From contig OZ242009.1 in assembly GCA_965204715.1 (NCBI GenBank), forward strand, positions 3,720,001 to 3,784,000: 64,000 nt of DNA, written 5' to 3'. This document shows, piece after piece, positions 35,606-43,560 of the stretch. Position numbers and translations under genes: made by a program. The notes below the pieces were generated by a model that saw nothing but the letters and a program-made list of their open reading frames with translations, made no database searches and had not been told where the DNA came from. The stretch comes from CATOSP01 sp965204715. GTDB lineage: Bacteria > Chloroflexota > Dehalococcoidia > Lucifugimonadales > UBA3495. The number at the start of each line of letters is the position of its first letter. The first letter of the stretch is position 1.

Positions 35606-36670
35606 ATGCGTAGGTCTTCAGGCACTCGATCACTCTGGGCCATAGCCTCAGCGCTTGTAATTTTATTTGCCATATCGGCCTGCCAGGGATCTCCCGCGGC
35701 GACGGAAGCTCCGCCCGCTACAGTGGCGCCCCAGACTGCCAACACACCCGAGCCGACGGAACCGCCACCCCCAACCGATACGCTGATTCCCACGGACACG
35801 CCTGCACCGACGGATACTCCCGTACCCACAAAGGTTCCTGCGCCCACTGACGCACCCACGCCGACGGATACGCCGGTCCCGACCAACACGCCCTTGCCTG
35901 CGAACACCCCTATGCCTACTGCCACGCCCGAGCCAACTGCTACCCCGATGCCGGAACCCACTCCGACCCCCATGCCCACGAATACCCCGGAGCCGACGGC
36001 CACGCCAACCCCCAGTTTCGACGGGGTATTCGTGATGACCGTTGCCAAACCCCAGGGCAAGTCCTTCTCCGGGAAGCAAGTGGAATTTCGCATCGGCGAT
36101 CTGGAGGCTGTGGAGTCGGTAGAATGGCAGGAAGGCGCAGTGACGTTGCTGGACCTGACGGCGTCGGGCAGGCTGGGCCTGCTGCCGTTCAGCCCAACGG
36201 TCCAGGCCGATGACCTGCCAAGTTCGGCCACGCGCCCGGCAGGTCTGCTGGCCAGGCCACTGGCCCAGGCTGCACCACCTGCGCCCCCTCATATCATCGT
36301 CGGTACGGCGGCGGTCAATGGTTCGGGAGTCCCGGAGGGAACGGTGATCACCGCGTGGGTTGACGGAGAAGCGGTTCCCGGAGCCTCGGCGGAAATCATG
36401 GCTGCGCCGGAAGAGGGCACATCAGTCTCAGAGCAAGCTGCCAGGACCGTCGAGCCGTTGGGAGATAACCTTGTGCGTGTGTGGAGCTTTGACACCGCAA
36501 CCCAATCCTGGCGCTTCTTCGACCCACGCCCAAGTCTGGCGCCACATAACACCATCACGGAGTTCAAGCCAAGGACGTTCTACAACTTCATGATGAAAGA
36601 AGCCCAGTCGGTGACTCTGGATGGACGCGAGTTCGATTTCGTGGCTGGCCGGAACCCGGAATTCTGGTGA
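35606..36670 (+). CDS. PT-repeat lipoprotein of unknown function
   Basis: I do not recognise the mature domain. The 354-residue protein has a basic start MRRSSGTRS, a hydrophobic segment and the lipobox ISAC, so it should be a surface lipoprotein. A tether of about 105 residues follows, built from PTDTPVPT-like units with acidic and threonine variants, probably a wall-spanning stalk. The C-terminal 215 residues form a beta-rich domain ending SVTLDGREFDFVAGRNPEFW. That domain is GRVWSFDTATQSWRFFDPR-like in part, a pattern seen in archaeal-type surface proteins. The start at 35606 is chosen by the signal peptide. Confidence 0.8.
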   Translation: MRRSSGTRSLWAIASALVILFAISACQGSPAATEAPPATVAPQTANTPEPTEPPPPTDTLIPTDTPAPTDTPVPTKVPAPTDAPTPTDTPVPTNTPLPANTPMPTATPEPTATPMPEPTPTPMPTNTPEPTATPTPSFDGVFVMTVAKPQGKSFSGKQVEFRIGDLEAVESVEWQEGAVTLLDLTASGRLGLLPFSPTVQADDLPSSATRPAGLLARPLAQAAPPAPPHIIVGTAAVNGSGVPEGTVITAWVDGEAVPGASAEIMAAPEEGTSVSEQAARTVEPLGDNLVRVWSFDTATQSWRFFDPRPSLAPHNTITEFKPRTFYNFMMKEAQSVTLDGREFDFVAGRNPEFW

Positions 36671-36744
36671 TTTGGAACCGGCACCCTCTGGAGACAGCCT
36701 GTATGAGGCTGGATGGATAGCCAGACCAAAAACACATTACCCTG

Positions 36745-36773
36745 TTGCCATTCCGGGTCTTCGGGGATACTAT
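36745..36773 (+). promoter_or_regulatory. promoter of the tandem micropeptide genes
   Basis: TTGCCA at 36745-36750 and TACTAT at 36768-36773 have a 17-bp spacer. Transcription would start near 36780, 17 nt before the first micropeptide ATG. No second promoter is seen before the second copy. Confidence 0.7.
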
Positions 36774-36796
36774 AGGGCAACTGGAGAGGTTGAGTT

Positions 36797-36925
36797 ATGC
36801 GCAGAGTAATCGTTCCGCTGCTCTTTATCGTTCTCGTGTCTCTGGCCGCGGTGCTGCCACCGGTGTATGCCAGTCCCGGCGACGGGGTCAAGACTGTAGA
36901 GAAGGCTTGCGCCCTGGAAGAATAG
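36797..36925 (+). CDS. 42-residue secreted micropeptide, copy 1
   Basis: The gene encodes a signal peptide MRRVIVPLLF, IVLVSLAAVLPPVYA, and a mature part of only 17 residues, SPGDGVKTVEKACALEE. Signal cleavage is expected after VYA. GGAGAGGT lies about seven bases before the ATG. The second copy begins 187 bp downstream. In the 25-codon signal region the two copies differ mostly at silent third positions, with one conservative amino acid change, which points to selection on the protein. The single Cys at position 38 could form a disulphide or a modified end. Function is unknown. Confidence 0.7.
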   Translation: MRRVIVPLLFIVLVSLAAVLPPVYASPGDGVKTVEKACALEE

Positions 36926-36983
36926 GCCCGGACGGCTTTACCACAGTTCTCCGTAGTGGTCCATGCCTCCGGAGAGGTGAGTC

Positions 36984-37097
36984 ATGCGCAGAGTGATTGT
37001 CCCGCTGCTCTTTGTCGTTCTCGTGTCCCTGGCCGCGGTGTTGCCTCCGGTTTATGCCGGCTCCGCCGACGGGACCAAGACAACAGTGAACGCTTGA
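36984..37097 (+). CDS. secreted micropeptide, copy 2 (in-frame TGA at the Cys position)
   Basis: The second tandem copy encodes MRRVIVPLLF, VVLVSLAAVLPPVYA, then GSADGTKTTVNA and TGA at 37095-37097. If the TGA were read through, the frame would continue ASDE and stop at the TAG 37110-37112. That gives exactly the 42 residues of copy 1, with the TGA aligned to its Cys38 (TGC). GGAGAGG lies before the ATG. Either the copy is a truncated 37-residue peptide or the TGA encodes selenocysteine. The mature part has diverged from copy 1 much more than the signal peptide has. Function is unknown. Confidence 0.6.
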   Translation: MRRVIVPLLFVVLVSLAAVLPPVYAGSADGTKTTVNA

Positions 37098-37295
37098 GCC
37101 TCCGATGAATAGGCCCGTGCGGCCCTTCTGCAGTTCCCTTCGTGGACATACTCCACTTGCATCACACCGGTCATAATGGCATGCCCGGATGACTCGTATG
37201 CCAACCTGTAACCTCCTACCGATTGCCTGACACAGGCCCGTGCTTGTCCGGGCGGTCAGGCACACCCGGCCGGTACCGGGACGGGAAGAGCGGCA

Positions 37296-37802
37296 ATGTC
37301 CTCATTTAACGACAACGACCCTCATTACGAACCCTCAGAGTTCCCGACTCCTCGTCCCGCGGGACGGGTGGTGCTGATCGATGACCTGGACCGGGTGCTG
37401 CTGTTCTGGTGGGATGCCCTGAAGGTCTGGATTACGCCGGGCGGGGGCCTGCGCTCTGGCGAGACCTACGAGGAGGGAGCGCTGCGGGAACTCCAGGAAG
37501 AGACGGGGCTGTCAGCTCAGGCACTGGGGCCGTGGGTCTGGACAAGAGAGCATGTGTTCCGATGGAACGGGCGGCTTTTCGATGCGAGAGAGCGGTTCTT
37601 CCTGCTGCGCACTCCCAAGTTTCAAGTGTCCACTGAGAATATGGACCCTTCGGAGTTGGAGGAAGCATACGTTCACCACTGGTGGACGGTGGAAGACCTG
37701 GCGGGCAGCACTGAATCCTTCGCCCCAAGACGCATCGCCGGTCTGCTGCCGCAGCTTATCAGGGGAGAGGTTCCCCCGGAACCCATAGACACCGGGGCAT
37801 AA
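37296..37802 (+). CDS. Nudix hydrolase
   Basis: The 168-residue protein contains a perfect Nudix box, GGGLRSGETYEEGALREL followed by QEETGL, with the metal-binding REXXEE core. VVLIDDLDRVLLFWWDALKVWITPGG precedes it as the usual beta strands. The family cleaves nucleoside diphosphates linked to another group. HVFRWNGRLFDARERFFLLRT resembles Nudix proteins acting on small nucleotides, but substrate cannot be given. No partner gene is near; the gene lies before a tRNA cluster on the other strand. Confidence 0.92.
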   Translation: MSSFNDNDPHYEPSEFPTPRPAGRVVLIDDLDRVLLFWWDALKVWITPGGGLRSGETYEEGALRELQEETGLSAQALGPWVWTREHVFRWNGRLFDARERFFLLRTPKFQVSTENMDPSELEEAYVHHWWTVEDLAGSTESFAPRRIAGLLPQLIRGEVPPEPIDTGA

Positions 37803-37851
37803 GGGACACAAGAGTGAGTCTGTAGGCGAGGTTCAGGATAGGGGGGTTACA

Positions 37852-37937
37852 TGGTGCCGGGGGAGGGACTCGAACCCACACACCCGCGAAGGTAGCGGAT
37901 TTTAAGTCCGCCGCGTCTACCGTTCCGCCACCCCGGC
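37852..37937 (-). tRNA. tRNA-Leu (anticodon TAA)
   Basis: Read on the minus strand: acceptor GCCGGGG pairs with CCCCGGC, A73, and CCA is encoded. The anticodon loop CTTAAAA, closed by GCGGA/TCCGC, gives TAA. The long variable arm (CTACCTTCGCGGGT) fits class II tRNA-Leu. The T arm has GGTTCGAGTCC. Confidence 0.96.
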
Positions 37938-38129
37938 TGATTCTCCTCTCCGCTCCCTTCACTCGCTCAACTGGGGTGCCCCTGTCCACTCGGTTAGGGT
38001 CTCCCTGGGCCACAATGGGGATTCCGATAGTGCCGAAACGTGTAGCCTGGAGTATCCCCGGCGGGTGCGTTGCTTGATGGTAAGGATACGGGTAGGGTTA
38101 CTGCTGAAGGCAACTCGGGGGAGTTAATT

Positions 38130-38205
38130 TGGAGGCGACGGGCGGATTCGAACCGCCGAATAGAGGTTTTGCAGACCTCCGCCTTAACCACTTGGCTACG
38201 TCGCC
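38130..38205 (-). tRNA. tRNA-Cys (anticodon GCA)
   Basis: Acceptor GGCGACG pairs with CGTCGCC, the discriminator is U73 as expected for cysteine, and CCA is encoded. The loop CTGCAAA, closed by GAGGT/ACCTC, gives anticodon GCA. The T arm has GGTTCGAATCC. Confidence 0.96.
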
Positions 38206-38234
38206 CCAGTGCTGACAGCGCCGATTCCGGAAGT

Positions 38235-38321
38235 TGGTGCCGAGGGCGGGATTTGAACCCACACAGGCGATCGCCCACGGCCCCCTCAAGACCGCGTGTC
38301 TACCAATTCCACCACCTCGGC
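38235..38321 (-). tRNA. tRNA-Leu (anticodon GAG)
   Basis: Acceptor GCCGAGG pairs with CCTCGGC, A73, and CCA is encoded. The anticodon loop TTGAGGG gives GAG, and a long variable arm (GTGGGCGATCGCC) marks it as class II. It is the first of three tRNA genes on this strand. Confidence 0.94.
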
Positions 38322-38338
38322 CTATTAGCGAGATATAG

Positions 38339-38344
38339 ATTATA
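38339..38344 (-). promoter_or_regulatory. -10 box of the tRNA cluster
   Basis: A perfect TATAAT read on the minus strand lies 18 bp before the tRNA-Leu(GAG) 5' end. The -35 region is weak (GTGTAC at 17 bp). Confidence 0.5.
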
Positions 38345-38563
38345 CCATGAGTTGCGTACACGTACACCCATCAATTCTTGAAAGAATCAAGAAGGGGCAA
38401 GAATGTGGGAGTGGAAGCGGGGAAATGGGCAATAGGTCGTCATTGTACAAAAGCGCGAGGAACGCTACCCCGTCTATCTTGACCGGTTGCAGCCAAGTAA
38501 AGGAACCGGATTGGACATGCACATCCAAAAGGCTACGTGTCGAGGGCAATAAATTGGTCCCTC

Positions 38564-39568
38564 CTAAATCTCCCGGAACTCGGGCTCCTGGTCTTTTAGG
38601 TAAAACTCGTTTGCCCAAAGTTCGTCCAGGTATTCCTGCTCGGCATCGGTCAGCGGCGGAGTCTCCACTGCCGCGGTGTATTCCTTCAACTCTTCCAGGT
38701 TGGTGAAGTTGGGCAGGACCGAAACTATTTCAGGCTTTTTGAGGCAGAACTGAATGGCCGATTGGCCCAACGTCCTGGAATCTTCCAACTCCAGGAAGCG
38801 GACGCGCTCCACCTTCTGCAAGGCTTCCTTCAGCCACTCGGCGCGGCGGTGGGCGCGATGGTCCCCCTCGGCAAAGGTGGGAATCTCGATGTATTCCCCG
38901 GTCAACGTGTTGGATGCGTGGGGCACCCGGGACAGCAGTCCGACTTCATGCTCACGGGCTATGGGGAAGAAGTCTATGGCCGGTTCCTGCTCCAGGATGC
39001 TGTATATGATTTGCAGGCTGTCCACCTGCCGGTCCGCCATCGAGGTCTGCCCTTCCTCGAACCAGCCGATGTCTGGGCCGAGGGCTACCCCGTAGTAGCG
39101 GATTTTGCCCTCGACCTGGAGCTGTTCAAGAGTCTCGAACAGTTCGTCCCGCTCCAGGGCGTCCACCCTGGGATTGTGAATCTGGTAGAGGTCAATGTAG
39201 TCAGTGCCCAGCCGTTTCAGGCTCTGCTCACAGGCGTAGGTCACGAACTCCCGGTCGAACCGCTGGACCCTCTCCTGGTGTCCGATCCTGGGAGCGGTCT
39301 TGTCATAGAAGTCGTACCCGAACTTGGTGGCGATGACCAGGTCTTTCCGGCGGTGGCCCAGGACCTTGGCCAACAACTCTTCACCGTACCCCTCGCCGTA
39401 GGTGTCGGCGGTGTCGAAGAAGTTGATCCCCTCTTCCACCGCGTTCTCCAGAAGGGAGGCGCGCTCGTGGTCCTCCAGCTTCCCCCACCAGTTGGTGGCA
39501 ACGGTCCAGACGCCGAATCCCACTTCGGACAGCATAAGGTCGGTTCGCGGCATTTGTCGGAATTTCAT
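38564..39568 (-). CDS. aldo/keto reductase
   Basis: The 334-residue protein has the full catalytic tetrad: D52 and Y57 in FFDTADTYGEG, K82 in IATKFG and H131 in YQIHNP. The family reduces aldehydes and ketones with NADPH in a TIM barrel. The C-terminal LGQSAIQFCLKKPEIVSVLPNF holds the cofactor-binding loop. The ATG overlaps the stop of the preceding transglutaminase-like gene by four bases (ATGA), so the two are translated together. Substrate is not predictable. Confidence 0.93.
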   Translation of the reverse strand: MKFRQMPRTDLMLSEVGFGVWTVATNWWGKLEDHERASLLENAVEEGINFFDTADTYGEGYGEELLAKVLGHRRKDLVIATKFGYDFYDKTAPRIGHQERVQRFDREFVTYACEQSLKRLGTDYIDLYQIHNPRVDALERDELFETLEQLQVEGKIRYYGVALGPDIGWFEEGQTSMADRQVDSLQIIYSILEQEPAIDFFPIAREHEVGLLSRVPHASNTLTGEYIEIPTFAEGDHRAHRRAEWLKEALQKVERVRFLELEDSRTLGQSAIQFCLKKPEIVSVLPNFTNLEELKEYTAAVETPPLTDAEQEYLDELWANEFYLKDQEPEFREI

Positions 39569-40185
39569 GGCAACCGTTTTCCTTGAGTGGATTCGTTTAG
39601 CCAGTGGCCCATAACCTCGATGAAGTCGTCCCTCACCTGACTGCTGGCGCCGCAGAATTTCTTGATTAGCTGTTCCTTGAACTCCTGTGGGTCCTGTCCA
39701 TCCGGGACTGGCATAGTGTCAATGGGGTCGCAGGCCAGAATCATATCGATGCCGGGACGGAAATCTTGATTGACGGTCATACCCAGCAGCCCGGCGCTGC
39801 TGGGCCAAGTAGCGTCAACGACCGTCCAGCCCTGGTCCGTGTTGACTCGCAGATAAGTATGCACGTCGGGAACGGGACCCTCGGCGACCAACCTCCTGAG
39901 TTCTGACGGGAAATGCCCGGTGTTCTCCACCGTGAATCGGTGGTGGCACATGACCACCTTGGATTCCAACCCCATCTCCCGGAATATGTCGGCGAGAAGG
40001 TAGTGCTTGCCGGAGCAGGTTCCGCACCATTCATCGATGATCGCCTCCGGCTTCCGGGAACTGGCCCGTCTGTAGGGCATATCCCGCACCATGGCGAAAG
40101 CTCGTTCCGGCGTGAGTGGATCATTGTCGGCAAGAAAGCCGCGAGCGCGACTCTCTTGCTCAAGCAGAGAAAGCAGGCTGCTCAT
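39565..40185 (-). CDS. transglutaminase-like cysteine protease superfamily protein
   Basis: The 206-residue protein has a papain-like triad in the expected order. C57 is in WCGTCSGKHYLLADIF, H109 in PDVHTYLRV and D124 in TVVDATWP. Spacing matches transglutaminase-like domains of bacteria, which often act as proteases or amidases rather than cross-linking enzymes. No signal peptide is present, so it is cytosolic. It is coupled to the aldo/keto reductase gene downstream, a pairing with no known meaning. The family fit is by motif only. Confidence 0.75.
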   Translation of the reverse strand: MSSLLSLLEQESRARGFLADNDPLTPERAFAMVRDMPYRRASSRKPEAIIDEWCGTCSGKHYLLADIFREMGLESKVVMCHHRFTVENTGHFPSELRRLVAEGPVPDVHTYLRVNTDQGWTVVDATWPSSAGLLGMTVNQDFRPGIDMILACDPIDTMPVPDGQDPQEFKEQLIKKFCGASSQVRDDFIEVMGHWLNESTQGKRLP

Positions 40186-40190
40186 ATAAA

Positions 40191-40784
40191 TTATCCAGCC
40201 GCCACCGCCAGCCCCAGGCTGCCTTTGATCTCGTCTATCTGCCGCTGGAACTCTTCATCAGACAGGACAGGTTCCAGCTTGCCCAGGGACACGGGGTCGA
40301 GAATGTCCACCCAGGAGGTGCAGCCACTGTACTCTTTATAGTAGGGCACGGTCACGGGCTGCTCCATGCGGTAGACCCTGATCAGCATGATGGCCAGCGG
40401 GAGCATGGGTTTCCAGTGGAGGCGGGACTGAGCGTAAGCCTTCGTCCAGATGTAATGCGGGGCCAGGTCGTCCACCTTCTCCTGGTCAGAGATTTCGATA
40501 AGCTCCTCGACCTTGCCGAAGTGCGAGAAGGTGATCACCTGCCCGTCTCGTTCCTCGTCCAGCAGGTCTCGCAGCGCAGGCTGGAACTCTTCGCGCAGCA
40601 GTTCTTCCCGCTGGTGTTCGTAGGTGGGGTACAGCAGGAACTCAGGATGTATCACCCGGAAGTCCTGGCTCTCTTCGTGAATTCCGCCCTTGCGCAGCAA
40701 CAGCGTCTGCCGTCCTTCGGCCAACGCCCGCACTGTTACCGCCCATTCCTTAAGCGCCACTTGACAACTTTCAGCCAACATCAT
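40191..40784 (-). CDS. DUF1802 family protein
   Basis: The 197-residue protein matches DUF1802. It opens with ALKEWAVTVRALAEGRQTLLLRKGGI, has the HPEFLLYPTYEHQREELL block, and later the SGCTSWVDI motif. The family has no known function and often lies near restriction or repair genes in other bacteria. The start is the ATG pair at 40784/40781 with GGAGCCAGGG upstream. It lies five bases before the transglutaminase-like gene on the same strand, so co-transcription with that gene and the aldo/keto reductase is likely. Confidence 0.8.
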   Translation of the reverse strand: MMLAESCQVALKEWAVTVRALAEGRQTLLLRKGGIHEESQDFRVIHPEFLLYPTYEHQREELLREEFQPALRDLLDEERDGQVITFSHFGKVEELIEISDQEKVDDLAPHYIWTKAYAQSRLHWKPMLPLAIMLIRVYRMEQPVTVPYYKEYSGCTSWVDILDPVSLGKLEPVLSDEEFQRQIDEIKGSLGLAVAAG

Positions 40785-40866
40785 CCCTGGCTCCAACGTG
40801 TTGATTCGGTAGTGTGAGATTGAGCTAATGTTAACATCGGCCTTGGCCGAGGCTCAATCCCCGCGC

Positions 40867-41673
40867 CTACGCTGACCAGGGCCTGTTGGCAAGATGTTCC
40901 AACCGCAGCAGGCCGGCAATGTTCCTTGATGTGACCTCCGCCACCTCTTCCAGGGTTATCCCCTTCAAATCCGCGAGTTTCTGGGCTACGGTCTGGACGT
41001 GGCGGGGCTCGGTCCAGTTGTGCCGGTACTTCTTGAAGGGCTGGGGCGAGGCGTCGGTCTCCAGGACGATGTTCTCCAGGGGGATAGCCTTCGCCACCTC
41101 TTGCAACTCCGGCAGTCTCAGCAGCGGACGGGCCAGGGAGATGTAGAAGCCGCCGTCGATGGCCTCCCGCGCCGTGGCCTCATCACCCTGAAAGTAGTGC
41201 ATCACGCCCCCCACGTCACCAGCTCCCTCCTCTCTAAGGGTCTGGAAGACCTCCGGGTGGGACTCCCGAGAGTGGAAGATGATCGGCAGGGAGAGGCTCT
41301 TGGCCAGACGAATCTGCTCCCGGAACACCTGGTACTGCACATCGTGGTCCGGGGAGTCGGGCAGGAAGTCCAACCCGATCTCGCTGATGCAGACCACCTT
41401 TTCGGAGTCCTCGGCCAGGGACTTCAACTCCTCGTAGGTCTCACCGTCGATCCTGTCACGGGCCTGCATCGGGTGGATGCCCACTCCTGCGTACAGCATG
41501 TCGTACTCGTTGGACAGACCGATGCACTTTTTTGTGGACTCGACGGTGGTGCCGGCCATGACGATAAACCGGACTCCGGCGTCCTCGGCCCGTTGCAGAA
41601 TCTCCGGCATCTCATGGGCCGGGTAATTGTCGATGTGGGTGTGGCAGTCTCCGAGAATCGGTTCTTGCGGCAT
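40867..41673 (-). CDS. TatD family hydrolase
   Basis: The 268-residue protein is a metal-dependent TIM-barrel hydrolase. H11 and H13 in DCHTHID start the metal site, a Glu follows in ISEIGLD, then His in IIFHSRES and HYFQG, and the closing Asp in LETDAS. TatD proteins are exo-deoxyribonucleases; some relatives act on other esters. It is the usual length. It lies divergent from the suf operon, with a 309-bp gap between the two starts. Confidence 0.93.
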   Translation of the reverse strand: MPQEPILGDCHTHIDNYPAHEMPEILQRAEDAGVRFIVMAGTTVESTKKCIGLSNEYDMLYAGVGIHPMQARDRIDGETYEELKSLAEDSEKVVCISEIGLDFLPDSPDHDVQYQVFREQIRLAKSLSLPIIFHSRESHPEVFQTLREEGAGDVGGVMHYFQGDEATAREAIDGGFYISLARPLLRLPELQEVAKAIPLENIVLETDASPQPFKKYRHNWTEPRHVQTVAQKLADLKGITLEEVAEVTSRNIAGLLRLEHLANRPWSA

Positions 41674-41869
41674 TTGCCTTACTCCGTATCAGGAAGGATT
41701 AGTAAGGGATGATTGTTACGGCAATTGGAGATAGTATACACCCGCCCGGCGAGCATGGGTTTCCATCATAATTGGGAACGGAGATGGACCATAGAATCGG
41801 ACTGCACGGCTTGCATAGGCCCTGCTGTAATGCTCTTGGATTGACCCTTCTTTCGCACTACGATTATCG

Positions 41870-41898
41870 TTGACACTGCATTAGGGCGGTGTTAGCAT
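41870..41898 (+). promoter_or_regulatory. promoter of the suf operon
   Basis: TTGACA at 41870-41875 and TAGCAT at 41893-41898 have a 17-bp spacer. CATAAT at 41896-41901 is an alternative -10 box with a 20-bp spacer. The start would fall inside the adjacent inverted repeat. Confidence 0.6.
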
Positions 41899-41925
41899 AA
41901 TTGTCTAGTCAACAGGTCAACAATT
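41899..41925. promoter_or_regulatory. inverted and direct repeat at the suf promoter, candidate operator
   Basis: AATTGT (41899-41904) and ACAATT (41920-41925) form an inverted repeat enclosing two direct GTCAAC units (41909-41914 and 41917-41922). The element overlaps the predicted transcription start. Fe-S-sensing repressors such as IscR or SufR often control suf operons from such a site; the regulator is not identified. Confidence 0.4.
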
Positions 41926-41982
41926 GCAGGCCGCGCGCTCCGGCGCTTCCAGAACCGCGCCTGCCTGAGAGGGTGACTGTAA

Positions 41983-43452
41983 ATGGCCACACAGCGGGTC
42001 ATCTCGCGGACCGAGACCACTTCCAGCGATCTGGATACCGACTACAAGTGGGGATTCACCATCGACATTGACTCCGATGTTGCCCCCAAGGGTCTGAGCG
42101 AAGACGTCGTCCGGCTCATTTCCGCCAAGAAGGGAGAGCCGGAATGGATGCTGGAGTGGCGGCTGAAGGCTTACCGCCACTGGCTGCGCCTCAACTACGA
42201 GGAGCCAGCCTGGGCCAACATCGAGCACCCCAGGATCGATTTCCAGGACATCTACTACTACGCGGCTCCCTCATCGGGCAAGGACGCCCCTAAGAGCCTG
42301 GACGAGGTGGATCCGGAGATCCTGGAAGCCTTCGACAAGCTGGGCATCCCTCTGGCCGAGCGGGAAAGGCTGGCCGGCGTGGCGGTAGACGCGGTATTGG
42401 ACAGCGTCTCCGTGGCCACAACCTACCAGGAGACCCTGGAAAAAGCGGGCATCATCTTCTGCTCCATGAGCGAAGCCATACGCAACCACCCGGACCTGGT
42501 GCAGAAGTACCTGGGATCGGTGGTTCCCTACGGGGACAACTTCTACGCCAGCCTCAACTCGGCCGTGTTCAGCGACGGCTCCTTTGCCTACATACCCAAG
42601 GGGGTCCGCTGCCCCATAGAATTGATGACCTACTTCCGCATCAACCAGGCCGACTCCGGCCAGTTCGAGCGGACCCTGATCGTCGCCGAGGAGGGTAGCT
42701 ACGTCAGCTACCTGGAGGGCTGCACCGCCCCGGCCCGCAAGCAGCACCAGCTCCACGCCGCCGTGGTAGAACTGGTCGCTCTGGACAACGCGGAGATCAA
42801 GTATTCCACCCTGCAAAACTGGTTCCCCGGAGACCGGGATGGACAGGGCGGCGTGTACAACTTCGTGACCAAGCGGGGGAAGTGCGCCGGACAAAACTCC
42901 AAGATTTCCTGGACCCAGGTGGAGACCGGTTCCGCCATCACCTGGAAGTATCCCAGCGTCATCCTGCAGGGCGACAATTCGGTGGGCGAGTTCTATTCGG
43001 TGGCTCTGGTGAACAACCACCAGCAGGCGGACACCGGCACCAAGATGATTCACATGGGCAAGAACACCAGGAGCACCATCGTGGCCAAGGGCATCTCGGC
43101 AGGTCAGGGAAACGCCACCTACCGCGGCCTGGTCAAGATCATGCCCTCTGCGGATAACTCCAAGAACTTTACCCAGTGCGACTCCCTGCTCATCGGCGAC
43201 AGGTGCGGCGCGCATACGGTGCCCTATATTGAAGTGCGCAACCCCACCGCGCAGATGGAGCATGAGGCGTCCACGTCCAAAGTCAGCGACGACCAGCTCT
43301 TCTACTGCCAGCAACGGGGCATCGGCGTCGAGGACGCCCACTACATGATAATCAACGGCTTCTGCCGGGGAATCTTCCAGGAACTGCCCTTCGAGTTCGC
43401 AATGGAAGCCTCCCAACTGCTGAAGGTCAGTCTTGAGGGTGCAGTGGGGTAA
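41983..43452 (+). CDS. sufB: Fe-S cluster assembly scaffold SufB
   Basis: The 489-residue protein matches SufB along its length. SLNSAVFSDGSFAYIPKGV, SYLEGCTAPARKQHQLHAAV and QNWFPGDRDGQGGVYNFVTK are family blocks. SDDQLFYCQQRGI with the late conserved Cys and GFCRGIFQELPFEFA end it. SufB forms the SufBC2D scaffold on which clusters are built. It is first in the operon sufB-C-D-S-U. No selfish intein, which some SufB genes carry, is present. Confidence 0.97.
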   Translation: MATQRVISRTETTSSDLDTDYKWGFTIDIDSDVAPKGLSEDVVRLISAKKGEPEWMLEWRLKAYRHWLRLNYEEPAWANIEHPRIDFQDIYYYAAPSSGKDAPKSLDEVDPEILEAFDKLGIPLAERERLAGVAVDAVLDSVSVATTYQETLEKAGIIFCSMSEAIRNHPDLVQKYLGSVVPYGDNFYASLNSAVFSDGSFAYIPKGVRCPIELMTYFRINQADSGQFERTLIVAEEGSYVSYLEGCTAPARKQHQLHAAVVELVALDNAEIKYSTLQNWFPGDRDGQGGVYNFVTKRGKCAGQNSKISWTQVETGSAITWKYPSVILQGDNSVGEFYSVALVNNHQQADTGTKMIHMGKNTRSTIVAKGISAGQGNATYRGLVKIMPSADNSKNFTQCDSLLIGDRCGAHTVPYIEVRNPTAQMEHEASTSKVSDDQLFYCQQRGIGVEDAHYMIINGFCRGIFQELPFEFAMEASQLLKVSLEGAVG

Positions 43453-43560
43453 GCAGGAGCCACCCCCAAATCCATCCAACTCCAGGTGAGTGTTCCCAGA
43501 ACCTGCTCCTGTAACCATCAGACCACTATTATTGTCACGGAAACTGTCAGCTAGAGGACC

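Larger units (their letters stand above)
41674..41982. other. intergenic region between tatD and the suf operon
   Basis: These 309 bp hold the promoters of both divergent units. The suf-side elements are listed separately. No gene is supported, and I found no clear tatD promoter. Confidence 0.5.

Noticed and set aside
35750..36015. Repeated 18-24 bp units that could be mistaken for a CRISPR array
   Set aside because: They are the in-frame PTDTP codons of the lipoprotein stalk; units vary and lack spacers. No CRISPR array was seen anywhere.
38098..38367. Short frames across the three tRNA genes
   Set aside because: They contain translated tRNA sequence (GGGIGRHAVL, CVGSNPAL) and are artefacts.
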